Below, one piece after another: positions 51,136 through 60,490 of a stretch of 64,000 bases of DNA. Every line of letters starts with the position of its first letter. The first letter of the stretch is position 1. The DNA is taken from NCBI GenBank assembly GCA_031119205.1, contig JAVHYF010000008.1:62001-126000 (forward strand), written 5' to 3'. The position numbers and the translations under genes are program-made. The DNA is from Moraxellaceae bacterium (GTDB taxonomy: Bacteria > Pseudomonadota > Gammaproteobacteria > Burkholderiales > Rhodocyclaceae). Under the pieces are notes generated by a model. It was given only the letters and a program-made list of their open reading frames with translations, did no database searches and was not told where the DNA came from.

Positions 51136-53376
51136 TCAGCGATCCGCCTGCGACGTGGCCAGCACGAAGCGGCGCTTGCCGGTCTGCTTGGCCTGGTACA
51201 TCGCCGCGTCGGCCTGCTCCAGGAGCGCTTCGCAGGTCGACACCACGGTAGCGCCTTCCGGCCCATAGCTGGCGGCGCCGATGCTGGCGGAGATGTTCAG
51301 CGTCACCTCGGCGATCAGGAACGGTTCGGACAGGCTGTCCACCAGTTTGCCGGCCACCTTGGCCGGCCCCTGGGGGCCGGAGTTCACCAGGGCGACGGCG
51401 AACTCGTCACCCCCCAGCCGCGCCACCAGGTCACCGGCGCGTACCCCCTGCAGCAGGCGGTGCGCCACTTGCTGCAGCAGGGCGTCACCCATGGAGTGGC
51501 CGTACACGTCGTTGACGGCCTTGAAGCCATCGAGGTCCACGTACAGCACGGACAATGCCGTGCCGCTGCGCTGGGCCAGCGCCAGCTGCTGCTGGACCAT
51601 CTGCCGGAACAGGGAACGGTTGGCGAGGCCGGTCAGCCCGTCGTGGTTGGCCTCGTGCTGGGCGGTGTCCAGCAGCTGCGAAGCCCGGGTCAGCGCAGCG
51701 CCCACCTTGTCGGCCTCGGTGAGCCCCAGCGTACGCACCGACACCGGCGTGCCGCTGCCCAGCGCCAGCGCCGGCGAAGTCAGCGCCTCCACCGCCTTGG
51801 CGATGCTGCCGCCGATCCGCCAGGCCAGCAGGGTGCTGATCACCAGGGTCAACAACAGCCCGGCCAGCAACCAGCTGAGCGACCGCGTCAGCGGCGCGCT
51901 GATCGACTCGCGCGGAATGCTGATGGACACCGACCAGCCGGTGTCCGGCGAGCGGCTGAACGCAGACAGGACCGGAATGCCTTCCAGCGACACGGCATCG
52001 AGCACGTCTTCACGCACCTCCTGCGCACGCTGCTGAATCAGAACCGGCCCCTTGAGGCCGACGAAGCGCGCGTTGTCATGGCTGCGCGCAACGATGGCCT
52101 CTTCCGCGTCATAGACCGCCACGATCCAGTCGGCCGAGAGCTTCTGTCGCCTCAGCGTTTCCAGCATGCCGTCAGCGCGCAACTCGGCACGCAGCTGGCC
52201 CTGCGGTCCCATCTTCGCAGCCAGCGCCGCCGGCAGATTGACCGGCGCCGCCACGCTGCGACGGAATCGTGCGGAAGAATCCGGCGGAGCGGTCTCTTCC
52301 GGCAAGGCATAGGTGCTGACGAGCACCTCACCGTGATTGTTGTCCAGGGTGATGGCCTCCACCCGCAAGTGGCGGCTGACCTCGCGCGCCTGCTGACGGA
52401 AGGCGACGAGATCGCCACTGGCCAGAGGACGGGATGTCGCCAGCACGCGCAGGCCCGACTCGACGCCGCCGAGCTCCTTGTCGATGCTCGTAACGAGGGT
52501 GCGTGCGGTGATGACCAGGCTCTCGGCCTGCTGGCTCTGCTGGCGCTGGTAGCCGTACAGCATGGCGACAATGGCCATGACCGACACCGGCAGGACAGCC
52601 GCCACCACCAGGAACACCAGCCGCGAGCGCACCGTCGGCGGGATCGCCCCGTAGATGGAGCTGAGAAGGATGGCCGCCAGCACCACCACCGCCATGCCGG
52701 CGATGATGATGCCCAGCCAGGCACCACCGATGCTGAACGCGCCGGGCAGGTCTGCGCGGCAGATGCTGTCTTCCGCAAACCCGGCAGCCGCCATGCCGAT
52801 GTAATGCATGCCGACGATGGCGAGCCCCATTACCAGCGCAGCGATCAGCCGCTTGCGCAGGCCGCCGACCACATCTTCGTGGCGCAGGTGGAAGGAGATC
52901 TTCAGGGCGACGGTGGACGCCGCGATGGCCACGGCGATCGACAGCGCGAACAGCGCGGGGTCGTAGGCGATGCGGGGGTGCATCTGCATCGCTTCCATGC
53001 CGAGGTAGTGCATGGCGGCGATACCGACCCCCATCAGCACGCCGGCAATGACGAGACGCAGCCACCCCAACGATGGCCGGCTGATGGTATGCAGCGCCAG
53101 CGCGGAGGACAGCACGGCTACCAGCCAGGAGGCAACGGTCACCACGATCTCGTAGGCGAGTGGCACCGGCAGCGAGAACGCGAGCATGCCCACGAAATGC
53201 ATGCCCCAGATACCGGACCCCATGGCCAGCGCACCGCAGGCCAGCCAGAACTTCGCCCGGTGGGCATTGCCGACTGCCGACGCAACGCGGGACGCCATGT
53301 CCAGCGCAACGAAGGAGGCAATGACTGCCGTCAGTACGGACAGCAGGACCAGCACTGCATCATAGGAGCCCTGCAT
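51136..53376 (-). CDS. MHYT-domain membrane diguanylate cyclase
   Basis: A 746-residue inner-membrane protein. Residues 1-260 have seven membrane segments with three MHYT-type motifs (MHFVG, MHYLG, MHYIG), a sensor proposed to bind copper and respond to oxygen, CO or NO. A further membrane segment precedes an extracytoplasmic sensor region (about 290-520), then another membrane segment and a short linker. The C-terminus is a GGDEF domain (about 580-740) with intact RLGGDEFAVAL. The inhibitory I-site RAGD is at the right spacing before it. It should make c-di-GMP with product inhibition. No EAL domain is attached. Confidence 0.92.
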   Translation of the reverse strand: MQGSYDAVLVLLSVLTAVIASFVALDMASRVASAVGNAHRAKFWLACGALAMGSGIWGMHFVGMLAFSLPVPLAYEIVVTVASWLVAVLSSALALHTISRPSLGWLRLVIAGVLMGVGIAAMHYLGMEAMQMHPRIAYDPALFALSIAVAIAASTVALKISFHLRHEDVVGGLRKRLIAALVMGLAIVGMHYIGMAAAGFAEDSICRADLPGAFSIGGAWLGIIIAGMAVVVLAAILLSSIYGAIPPTVRSRLVFLVVAAVLPVSVMAIVAMLYGYQRQQSQQAESLVITARTLVTSIDKELGGVESGLRVLATSRPLASGDLVAFRQQAREVSRHLRVEAITLDNNHGEVLVSTYALPEETAPPDSSARFRRSVAAPVNLPAALAAKMGPQGQLRAELRADGMLETLRRQKLSADWIVAVYDAEEAIVARSHDNARFVGLKGPVLIQQRAQEVREDVLDAVSLEGIPVLSAFSRSPDTGWSVSISIPRESISAPLTRSLSWLLAGLLLTLVISTLLAWRIGGSIAKAVEALTSPALALGSGTPVSVRTLGLTEADKVGAALTRASQLLDTAQHEANHDGLTGLANRSLFRQMVQQQLALAQRSGTALSVLYVDLDGFKAVNDVYGHSMGDALLQQVAHRLLQGVRAGDLVARLGGDEFAVALVNSGPQGPAKVAGKLVDSLSEPFLIAEVTLNISASIGAASYGPEGATVVSTCEALLEQADAAMYQAKQTGKRRFVLATSQADR

Positions 53377-53547
53377 TCAGCACCTGTGCAGCCGTTGGCT
53401 TACAGACATCATGGGGTCTCCCTGGCAGGACTTCCATGTGCCTGCTTGATGGGTATCCTAGTCGCAATTCACTCATCCTGCATATGGATGGCTACCCGGG
53501 GCCCGCGACAGGCCGCAGCCTGCGCCCGAAGCGCCCGGGCAGGCAGC

Positions 53548-54192
53548 ATGCCAGCTCGCGTAAAATTGGCGTCCGTACAATCCACCAGGCTGCCCGGGCA
53601 GCCCCTTCAGAACGTGCAGAGATGTCTTACCGGGTTCGTGCTGGTGCTGCTGGCCGCAGCCAGCGCCGCAAGGCCTGCCGCGGCCAGTGATGACTTCGAC
53701 GGACTGGCCTGGGGCGCCGCCAGGATCGACGTCCTGTCGCGCTTCCCCGCCTCCACCCGCGAGCGCTTCATCGGCTGCAAGGATCCGGCCAGCCTGTACG
53801 CCAAGTGGAAGGTCAATTGCGACGGGCTGGTGCTGCGCGGTTACCGCATCGGCGACGTGCGCTTCAACGCCGCCTTCTGGCTGTCAGCGGAGAACAACGG
53901 GCTGATGCGCGTGAGCCTGATCCACAACCAGGCCGAGCAGGACAAGCCGCGCGCCCTCGCCAGCTGCCACCTCACCCTCCGCCAGCTCGTCGAGCGCCAC
54001 GGCGAACCGGTCACCCACGACATGTGGATGACGGCGGTTGCCGATCACACCCAGGCGGAGTGGCTGCTGCCGGGCGACAGAACGCAGGTCAGCATGAGCT
54101 GCGTTTCAGGCGCTGCGCGATCCACCATCCACGTCACCTACCAGCCGGTGACGGAAACGGAGACGGCGCCGGAAGGAGACGCACCGCGCTGA
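53548..54192 (+). CDS. Small exported protein of unknown function
   Basis: A 214-residue frame I do not recognise. A hydrophobic stretch (FVLVLLAAASAARPAAA) ends in a signal-peptidase-like site before SDDFDG. The mature domain has three or four Cys (FIGCKD, KVNCDG, ASCHLT, SMSCVS) that could form disulfides in the periplasm. The ATG at 53548 gives a long n-region; a GTG at 53614 would give a normal signal peptide but has no clear ribosome site. It lies between, and convergent with, the PilT-like gene. Confidence 0.7.
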   Translation: MPARVKLASVQSTRLPGQPLQNVQRCLTGFVLVLLAAASAARPAAASDDFDGLAWGAARIDVLSRFPASTRERFIGCKDPASLYAKWKVNCDGLVLRGYRIGDVRFNAAFWLSAENNGLMRVSLIHNQAEQDKPRALASCHLTLRQLVERHGEPVTHDMWMTAVADHTQAEWLLPGDRTQVSMSCVSGAARSTIHVTYQPVTETETAPEGDAPR

Positions 54193-54211
54193 GTGGCGTC
54201 GGGCGCGCCGC

Positions 54212-55363
54212 TCAGACCGCGGCCTTGTCGCGCTCGAACAGGCTGATGAACTTCAGCGGGTCGGTCGTGCCACGACGCGCATGTTCCAGGTCGACGCGCT
54301 TCGCCTTGATGAGCACCGCGAGGTCGTCGTTCATGGTGTGCGAACCGGAGTTCGGCACTGCACTCAACTTCTCGATCAGCGGACGGATGCCGCCGAGGTT
54401 GCGCGTCTCGATGAGGCGCGCCGCCTCAGGGTTCATGGTCAGGCACTCGGTGGCGAGGTAGTAGGAATCACCGGCCTTCGACGGCAGCAGCGCCTGGCAG
54501 ATGACACCACGCAGCGTGCTGGCCAGCGTCTGTGCCTGTGCCTCGCTGTTGCCCAGCAGGCGCAGCAGCTTCTGCAGGCCCAGCTCGGTGGAGCGCGCAT
54601 GCAGGGTAGCGAACACCAGCGGGCCGGCCTCGGCCAGTGCCAGCGCCTCCTGCGCGGTCTGCGCGTCGCGGATCTCGCCGATGACGATCACGTCCGGCCG
54701 CTCGCGCAGCGCATCCAGCGCACCGTGGTAGTAGCTCTCGACGTCGCCGTCGGCCCCCACCTCGCGCTGGGTGATGATGCAGCGGCGCTGCGGGATCACC
54801 GTCTCCACCGGATCTTCGATGGTGATGATGTGGCCCGAGCGCGTCTTGTTGATCTCGTCCAGCAGCGAGGCGATGGTGGTCGACTTGCCCTGGCAGGTGT
54901 CGCCCACGAACAGCACGAGGCCGCTGGTGATCTTCGCGAAATCCTGGATGCAGGGTCGCACGCCCAGGTCTTCCAGCGGGATAGGCTCGGCCGGAAAGCG
55001 ACGGATCACGCAGCCCAGCCGCTTCTTGCCCTGGAAGGTGAAACAGTTGACGCGGATGCGCGCGCTGTAGAGGTCCTTGGCGCGATCAAAGGCGCGGTCG
55101 GCAATGCGCTCCTGCCAGTTCGGCTCGATGACCTCGAAAAACTCCTCCAGGTCCTGCCCGGAGATCGGCGAATCACACACCGCGGCCAGTCGCTTGGGCT
55201 GGCGCAGCATGATGGGACTGTTCTGGTGGATGATCAGGTCGCTGAACACGATGTCCGAGTTGAGCAGGAAGAGAATCTGCTCGATCAGCGTGCCGCCATA
55301 GGGATACCCCGTGATCTCTTCGGCCGGCAGCGTCGCGATCGTCCCGTTGTGTTCCATGTTCAT
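54212..55363 (-). CDS. PilT/PilU-like secretion ATPase, orphan
   Basis: A 383-residue type II/IV secretion-family ATPase. An N-terminal PAS-like domain (1-110) precedes the RecA-like core with Walker A VGDTCQGKST, Asp box IITIEDPVE, Walker B DVIVIGEIRDAQTA and His box FATLHARS. These match pilus-retraction ATPases, and less closely the DotB group. No pilin, platform protein or other pilus gene is next to it. The ATG at 55363 follows GGGGAA; the open frame upstream lacks family match. It probably drives pilus retraction or a related machine encoded elsewhere. Confidence 0.88.
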   Translation of the reverse strand: MNMEHNGTIATLPAEEITGYPYGGTLIEQILFLLNSDIVFSDLIIHQNSPIMLRQPKRLAAVCDSPISGQDLEEFFEVIEPNWQERIADRAFDRAKDLYSARIRVNCFTFQGKKRLGCVIRRFPAEPIPLEDLGVRPCIQDFAKITSGLVLFVGDTCQGKSTTIASLLDEINKTRSGHIITIEDPVETVIPQRRCIITQREVGADGDVESYYHGALDALRERPDVIVIGEIRDAQTAQEALALAEAGPLVFATLHARSTELGLQKLLRLLGNSEAQAQTLASTLRGVICQALLPSKAGDSYYLATECLTMNPEAARLIETRNLGGIRPLIEKLSAVPNSGSHTMNDDLAVLIKAKRVDLEHARRGTTDPLKFISLFERDKAAV

Positions 55364-55573
55364 GCTTTCCCCTGTGTTCCCTGAGCTTCCTGTATTTCCC
55401 GGTCGGGCGCAGGTCGTGGCCGCAATTCCGGCAGCCTGCGTATCGACCACATTCTGCGGCGCCCGCCGATGATGGGCGCCGCCGCTATGCGCGCGAAAAG
55501 CACCGCTAATCCGGGAAACGGAAGTCCGGCGATCTGCCGTGCCGTGGCAGCCGCGAACGGTAGATGAGCGCTC

Positions 55574-56590
55574 CTACCCCGCCGTATCGGCAACACTGAG
55601 CAGACGTCCCTGCCAGGTGCCGCGCGAGCGCATGTGCGCGTCCAGCATCGCCGGCAGGGCGGACAGGCGCAGGTCCCAGCCGGGTGCAGCGCGCAGGGCC
55701 GGCGGCACCTCGCTGCCCAGGCGCTGCACGCGCAGCGTCGGCGGCATGCGCTCCAGTACGTCCGCCACCCAGTCCAGATAGGTCTGCACGTCCAGCAAGG
55801 GCACCGCGTCCGGGTTGCGCTTGCGGTGCAGCGCGAGGCGCGAGCCACGCACCACCTGCAACTGGTGGAACTTGAGTGCCGCCAACGGTAGCTCTGCCAA
55901 TGCGCGTGCGCCGGCGCGGATGCTGTCGCGGGTCTCGCCGGGCAGGCCCAGCAGCAGGTGGCCGGTCACCGGCAGCCCGTGCTGCGCCGCACGCTGCAGC
56001 GCATCGACGGTGCACGCGAAGTCGTGGCCGCGCCCGCAAGCCTGCAGCACGCCGTCGTCACAGGACTCGATGCCGATCTCCAGTTCCAGAACGCAGCGCT
56101 CCGCGAGTTCGGCGAGGTAATCCAGCACCTCGTCCGGCAGGCAGTCGGGTCGCGTGCCGATGGCGAGACCAATGACCTGCGGATGCGACAGCGCCCGCTC
56201 GTACAGGGCGCGCAACTCCGCCACGCCGCTGTAGGTATTGGAGTAGGCCTGGAAGTAGGCGAGGTAGCCGCGCGTGTCGGGATAGCGCCGGCGCATGAAG
56301 CCGATGCCGGTGTCGAGCTGCGCCAGGATGTCGCGCTGCTCGCGCAGGTAGCCGGGCGTAAAGGCCAGGTTGTTGCAGAAGCTGCAGCCGCCCCGGCCTG
56401 CGCTGCCGTCACGGTTGGGACAGGTGAAGCCGGCATCCACCGACACCTTCTGCAGCCGCCCGCCATGCGCCTGTCGCACCCAGTCGTTCCACGCGTAGTA
56501 GCGCCGCGCGCCGAAATGCGCCGGAATTCCGGTCGCCCCTTCAACGGGTAGTGCCGTAGAGGCACGTGGATGAGAACTGGGGCCAGACAT
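55574..56590 (-). CDS. Radical SAM protein, YhcC-like (TIGR01212 family)
   Basis: A 338-residue radical SAM protein. The cluster Cys residues are in FTCPNRDGSAGRGGCSFC (three Cys of the extended C-x-n-C-x2-C motif of this family). Other features are the glycine-rich AIGTRPDCLPDEVL and ELEIGIESCDDGVL. YhcC relatives are close to Elp3, but their reaction is not known to me. The gene stands alone, divergent from the VOC gene at 56798. Confidence 0.9.
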   Translation of the reverse strand: MSGPSSHPRASTALPVEGATGIPAHFGARRYYAWNDWVRQAHGGRLQKVSVDAGFTCPNRDGSAGRGGCSFCNNLAFTPGYLREQRDILAQLDTGIGFMRRRYPDTRGYLAYFQAYSNTYSGVAELRALYERALSHPQVIGLAIGTRPDCLPDEVLDYLAELAERCVLELEIGIESCDDGVLQACGRGHDFACTVDALQRAAQHGLPVTGHLLLGLPGETRDSIRAGARALAELPLAALKFHQLQVVRGSRLALHRKRNPDAVPLLDVQTYLDWVADVLERMPPTLRVQRLGSEVPPALRAAPGWDLRLSALPAMLDAHMRSRGTWQGRLLSVADTAG

Positions 56591-56797
56591 ACGGAAGGCC
56601 GTGAGAATGGAGGCGCCAGCCTAGCCCGAGGCGTGCCGGGCGAAGACGATCTGGCTCAAGACCGTGCAAGGCCAGTTCAGAGCATTGCGGGGAACACGGC
56701 GGCTCGCCCCCGGTCGATCCTTCTGAAGAACGCAGTTGCAGCAGGAGTCAGGCGCCGCAGACAGCCGCGCCGACCACACCACGAAGGAGGAAACACC

Positions 56798-57217
56798 ATG
56801 CAGGCACGTATCACCGTCCTGACCCTGGGCGTCGACGATCTGGAGCGCGCGGTCGCCTTCTACCGCGACGGCCTCGGACTGGCGACCAAGGGCATCATCG
56901 GCGCGGAACACGAGAACGGCGCAGTCGCCTTCTTCGACCTGCAGCACGGGCTCAAGCTCGCACTATGGCCGCGCAGGAGCCTGTCGGCCGACAGCGGCAT
57001 CCCGGTGCAGACCAGTACCTGGCCGGATGTGTCGCTGGGCCACAACGTGGCGTCCGACGAAGAGGTGGACGCGGTGATGGCGCAGGCCAGCCGCGCCGGC
57101 GCGCAGATCATCAAGGCCGCAGCGCCGACTTTTTATGGCGGCTACGCGGGCTACTTCCGCGACCCCGACGGCCACCTGTGGGAAATCGTGTTCAACCCGG
57201 CCTTCGCGGAACTGTGA
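56798..57217 (+). CDS. VOC (glyoxalase-like) family protein
   Basis: A 139-residue VOC protein with N-terminal LGVDDLERAVAFYRDGLGL and C-terminal DPDGHLWEIVFNP, whose Glu is the usual metal ligand. It is like catechol-dioxygenase/glyoxalase-fold YycE-type proteins; the substrate is unknown. Strong ribosome site AAGGAGG. Two near-identical 12-bp repeats follow its stop. Confidence 0.88.
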   Translation: MQARITVLTLGVDDLERAVAFYRDGLGLATKGIIGAEHENGAVAFFDLQHGLKLALWPRRSLSADSGIPVQTSTWPDVSLGHNVASDEEVDAVMAQASRAGAQIIKAAAPTFYGGYAGYFRDPDGHLWEIVFNPAFAEL

Positions 57218-57222
57218 CCTGT

Positions 57223-57246
57223 CGCGTTGATTACCGCGTTGACTCC
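57223..57246 (+). repeat. Two 12-bp repeats after the VOC stop
   Basis: CGCGTTGATTAC and CGCGTTGACTCC stand head to tail (10 of 12 identical), with a third, more diverged unit (CGCATCGTTGACC) after them. The array starts five bases after the TGA. Confidence 0.55.
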
Positions 57247-57266
57247 CGCATCGTTGACCGTGCTGG

Positions 57267-57767
57267 CTACGCGTCTGCGGGCCGCAGCATGTCGCAATGC
57301 ATGATGCCGGCATCTTCGTAGTCGGGCCCGCTGCGACGGAAGCCGAAGCTGGCGTAGAAGTCCTCCAGGTGGATCTGCGCGCTGAGGAACACCGGCGCCG
57401 CCGGGTAGCGCTCCTGCGTGAAGGCCAGCGCCGACGCCACCAGCGCCCGCGCATGCCCCTGCCCCCGCCATGCCGGCGCCACGGCCACACGGCCGATCTT
57501 CGTGACCGCCGGTTGCGACCCTGACGAACCCGTCACCGCCGGCGGCACGATGCGCGCGCAGGCCACCAGCTCACCGTCCGCCGCCGTGCCAAGACCATGC
57601 CAGCACTGCGCATCCAGTCCGTCGATATCGTGGAAGCGACACTCCTGCTCGATGATGAAGATGTCCTGCCGCAGGCGCAGCAGCGCGTAGAGCCGGGTGG
57701 TGGACAGGCTGTCGAAAGGCAGCCATTGCCATGTCACAACGGCGCTCGCCGATGTCTTGTCGTTCAT
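57267..57767 (-). CDS. GNAT acetyltransferase, ElaA-like
   Basis: A 166-residue GNAT-fold protein. The acetyl-CoA loop reads VAVAPAWRGQGHARALVA. The opening LYALLRLRQDIFIIEQECRF and the segment SAQIHLEDFYASFGF mark the ElaA group. The acceptor is unknown. The start follows AAGAGAG. It is 42 bp downstream of the LysR gene on the same strand. Confidence 0.9.
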   Translation of the reverse strand: MNDKTSASAVVTWQWLPFDSLSTTRLYALLRLRQDIFIIEQECRFHDIDGLDAQCWHGLGTAADGELVACARIVPPAVTGSSGSQPAVTKIGRVAVAPAWRGQGHARALVASALAFTQERYPAAPVFLSAQIHLEDFYASFGFRRSGPDYEDAGIMHCDMLRPADA

Positions 57768-57809
57768 CTCTCTTCACCTCATGACCAGTGGCACAGCTTC
57801 ATGCGTCCA

Positions 57810-58730
57810 TCACGCCACGCGCAAGGCCGCTTGGCGGATCTGTTCGTCCACCGCGGCAGCCACCAGACGCGAGATCCTCGGCAATGACCGGCGTGCATCC
57901 GCCAGTACGGACAGGGTCTCGGGCGCGGCCAGCGCATCGCGCACCTTCACGAACACCAGCTCGCCGGCCTGGATCTCCGGCGCGGCGTCGATCTGCGTCA
58001 GGAAGGCAGCGTAACCGCCGCTGCGTGCCAGTGTCTTGATCAGCTGTATGGAGTTGGTGATCACCGGCCGGCTCTCACGGCCCACCAGCCAGCCGTAATC
58101 CTCGTTGAGCATGCGGCCGATGACCAGTGCACCGCTCTGCAGCGCCAGCGGGTACTTGCCGCACTGCTGCAGCGTGGTGCTCTTCTGCTTCGCCAGCGGA
58201 TGCGAGGGGGCGACCACGCAGCCGAAAGGAAGCTCGTGGGCGTGAATGACGTGCAGCTCGCGCCGCGCGGGCGCGTTGAAGGCCACGCCGATATCCACGT
58301 CGCCCTCCAGCAGCATGCGCACCACGTCGTCGGTGCTGGCGACCTCCACGTCCAGCGAGATGCCCGGATGCCCGGCGTTCAGCGCCAGCACCACTGCGGC
58401 GATGATCCCGTTGGCATGGCTGTCCATGCAGCCGATGCGCACGGTGCCTTGCTCCACGCCGCGTAACTGCTGGATTTCCGAGAAGGCATTGCGGCTGTCG
58501 CTGCGCCACTTGCGCACCATCGCGACCAGGCACTCACCGGCCGCGGTGATCGTCATGCCGCGCGGATGGCGTTCGAACAAGGGCACACCGAGGTCGTCCT
58601 CCATCTCGCGGATATGCCTGTCGATGGCCGACGCGGCGATGTGCAGGGTGCGGGACGCCTGCTGGATGGAACCGGATCGTGCCACCTGCTCGATGTAGCG
58701 CAACGCCGCCGGAATGCTGATCTCGCGCAC
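57810..58730 (-). CDS. LysR-family regulator of the TTT-amidase operon
   Basis: A 306-residue LysR protein with helix-turn-helix (IEQVARSGSIQQASRTLHIA, ASAIDRHIREMEDDLGVPLF) and effector domain. The GTG at 58730 is chosen because GGAGAAAG stands 4 bases upstream; an ATG 27 codons earlier would add residues not seen in the family. It is divergent from the TctC-TctB-TctA-amidase operon (181 bp between starts), its likely target. Confidence 0.9.
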   Translation of the reverse strand: MREISIPAALRYIEQVARSGSIQQASRTLHIAASAIDRHIREMEDDLGVPLFERHPRGMTITAAGECLVAMVRKWRSDSRNAFSEIQQLRGVEQGTVRIGCMDSHANGIIAAVVLALNAGHPGISLDVEVASTDDVVRMLLEGDVDIGVAFNAPARRELHVIHAHELPFGCVVAPSHPLAKQKSTTLQQCGKYPLALQSGALVIGRMLNEDYGWLVGRESRPVITNSIQLIKTLARSGGYAAFLTQIDAAPEIQAGELVFVKVRDALAAPETLSVLADARRSLPRISRLVAAAVDEQIRQAALRVA

Positions 58731-58911
58731 GGCTTTCTCCGTTCTGATTTCGAGAACGCATTGTACGAAAAACGGTTGTTGACGGTGGTACTGGCCAAAC
58801 CAATACTCCATTCACAGTTCAACCGGCCGCAGCTCGCGGCACCGCTTTCCGCAAGGCGTGCAGGCCTTCCAGGGCCTTCAGCCGTTCCAACTTTCCAGCA
58901 GGGAGATCAGC

Positions 58912-59898
58912 ATGCAGCGCAGACAACTTCTCAAGGGCATGGCAGGCGCCGCCCTCGGTTCCGCCTTCGGTATGCCCGCGTTCGCGCAATCGGGCGCATG
59001 GCCGACCAAACCGGTGAAGGTGGTCAATCCTTACACCCCGGGCGGCACCACGGAAGTGATCGTGCGCCTCATGGCGGAACGGCTCGACAAGGCCTTCGGC
59101 CAGCCCTTCGTGATGGACTACCGGCCGGGTGCCGGCGGGTCCGTGGGCTCCGGCTACGTGGCGACCCAGCCCGCCGACGGCCACACCATCCTGATCTCCA
59201 ACACCGGCCCACTGGCGGTCGGCCCGTCGCTGTTCCCCAACCTGAACTACGACGTGACGAAGAGCTTCAGCTACATCACGCTGTTCGGCGGCGCGCCCAT
59301 CCTGCTCGCCGTGAAGGCGGACAGCCCCATCAAGACGCTGGCCGACTACGTGGCCGCCACCAAGGTTGCGCCGGATGCGGTCACCTACGGTTCCAGCGGT
59401 ATCGGTTCGGTGGGCCACCTGGCCGGCGTGCTGTTCATGCAGAAGGCGGGCGTGACTTTCAAGCACGTGCCCTACAAGGGCGCACCGGAAGCACAACAAG
59501 GCGTGCTGTCGGGCGAAATCACCGCGCTGTGGGACACCATCGGCGCACATGCCGCGCAGATCCGTGCCGGCGCGCTGCGTCCGCTGGCGATCAGCGGGCC
59601 GGATCGCCTGTCCGTGTTCCCGAACATTCCGACCATCAAGGAGTTGGGCTACCCCGATGTGGTGGCGACCAACTGGTTCCTCTTCGCGGGCCCCGCCGGC
59701 CTGTCGAACACCGTGGCCGGCAAGATCAACGACGTGTGCCAGACGGCGATGAAGGAAGCCGTGGTGCAGGAACGCTTCTCCGGCATCGGCCTCGCCCCGC
59801 TGGGCAACATGAGCTCCGCCGAGATCGCGAAGTTCGTGGCCTTGGAAGCCGAGCGTTGGGCGCCGGTGGTGAAGGCCTCCGGCGCGAAGCCGGCCTGA
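58912..59898 (+). CDS. Tripartite tricarboxylate transporter binding protein (Bug/TctC family)
   Basis: A 328-residue periplasmic binding protein. The signal peptide MQRRQLLKGMAGAALGSAFG with cleavage near AFA|Q has an RR pair, so Tat export is possible. The mature part opens with the Bug signature WPTKPVKVVNPYTPGGTTEV and contains DYRPGAGGSVGSGYVA, the ligand-carboxylate binding region. Bug proteins bind organic acids or amides (for example nicotinamide, glutamate, citrate); the ligand here is unknown. The ribosome site is AGGGAGA. Confidence 0.93.
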   Translation: MQRRQLLKGMAGAALGSAFGMPAFAQSGAWPTKPVKVVNPYTPGGTTEVIVRLMAERLDKAFGQPFVMDYRPGAGGSVGSGYVATQPADGHTILISNTGPLAVGPSLFPNLNYDVTKSFSYITLFGGAPILLAVKADSPIKTLADYVAATKVAPDAVTYGSSGIGSVGHLAGVLFMQKAGVTFKHVPYKGAPEAQQGVLSGEITALWDTIGAHAAQIRAGALRPLAISGPDRLSVFPNIPTIKELGYPDVVATNWFLFAGPAGLSNTVAGKINDVCQTAMKEAVVQERFSGIGLAPLGNMSSAEIAKFVALEAERWAPVVKASGAKPA

Positions 59899-59959
59899 TC
59901 CACACGGACCGGAAGCGACGCGTGCCGATCAACCGCGAGGACGAAGACAGGACCAGCGC

Positions 59960-60454
59960 ATGAGAACCACCATTCCGCGCCTGTCGCGTGAGTTCGTCCT
60001 TGCGGGCCTGCTGGTCAGCTTCGGGCTGGCCGCGGCCTGGTTCGCGAAGGACTACCCGATGGGCAACCTGCGCGACATGGGCCCGGGCTACCTGCCCTTC
60101 CACCTCGGGCTGCTGATCGCTGCAATGGGGGTGCTGGTCGCCGCAATGTCGCTCAACAGGACAGGCGACGCCCGCGCGCAGCCGAGAGCGGAAGAAAGCG
60201 CGGCACAGGAGAACGGCGACACGCCATTGCGCGCCGTGCTGGCGGCGCCCGTGGCGGTGCTGCTCTTCGGCTTCGCCGTGGAGCGCCTCGGCCTGGTCGT
60301 CGCCATCCTGCTGGCGACCGGCACGATGGGCCTGGCCTGGCCGCAGGCGCGCCGGCGCGAAGCGGTGACGGTCGCCGTCGTACTCGCCGTGGCCATCACC
60401 CTGCTGTTCCCGGTGCTGCTGCGCGTGCCGCTGCCGATCTGGCCGTCGCCATGA
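59960..60454 (+). CDS. Tripartite tricarboxylate transporter small membrane subunit (TctB)
   Basis: A 164-residue inner-membrane protein with four hydrophobic segments and a hydrophilic middle (about 68-90), the size and layout of TctB. The segment MGNLRDMGPGYLPFHLGLLI is typical of the family. It lies 61 bp after the binding-protein gene and works with TctA. Confidence 0.92.
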   Translation: MRTTIPRLSREFVLAGLLVSFGLAAAWFAKDYPMGNLRDMGPGYLPFHLGLLIAAMGVLVAAMSLNRTGDARAQPRAEESAAQENGDTPLRAVLAAPVAVLLFGFAVERLGLVVAILLATGTMGLAWPQARRREAVTVAVVLAVAITLLFPVLLRVPLPIWPSP

Positions 60455-60490
60455 GTACGCGCCTGCACGCAACGAGTGTGAGTGATTCCA

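Noticed and set aside
51460-54192. A 910-codon open frame on the plus strand
   Set aside because: Its first 2 kb run antisense to the MHYT-GGDEF gene, with the His/Gln/Arg-rich makeup typical of high-GC shadow frames. Only the last part, after 53548, looks like a real exported protein.
55446-55492. GC-rich hairpin GGCGCCC/GGGCGCC between the PilT-like and radical SAM genes
   Set aside because: There is no T-run, and such short GC stems are common in this sequence; too weak to call.
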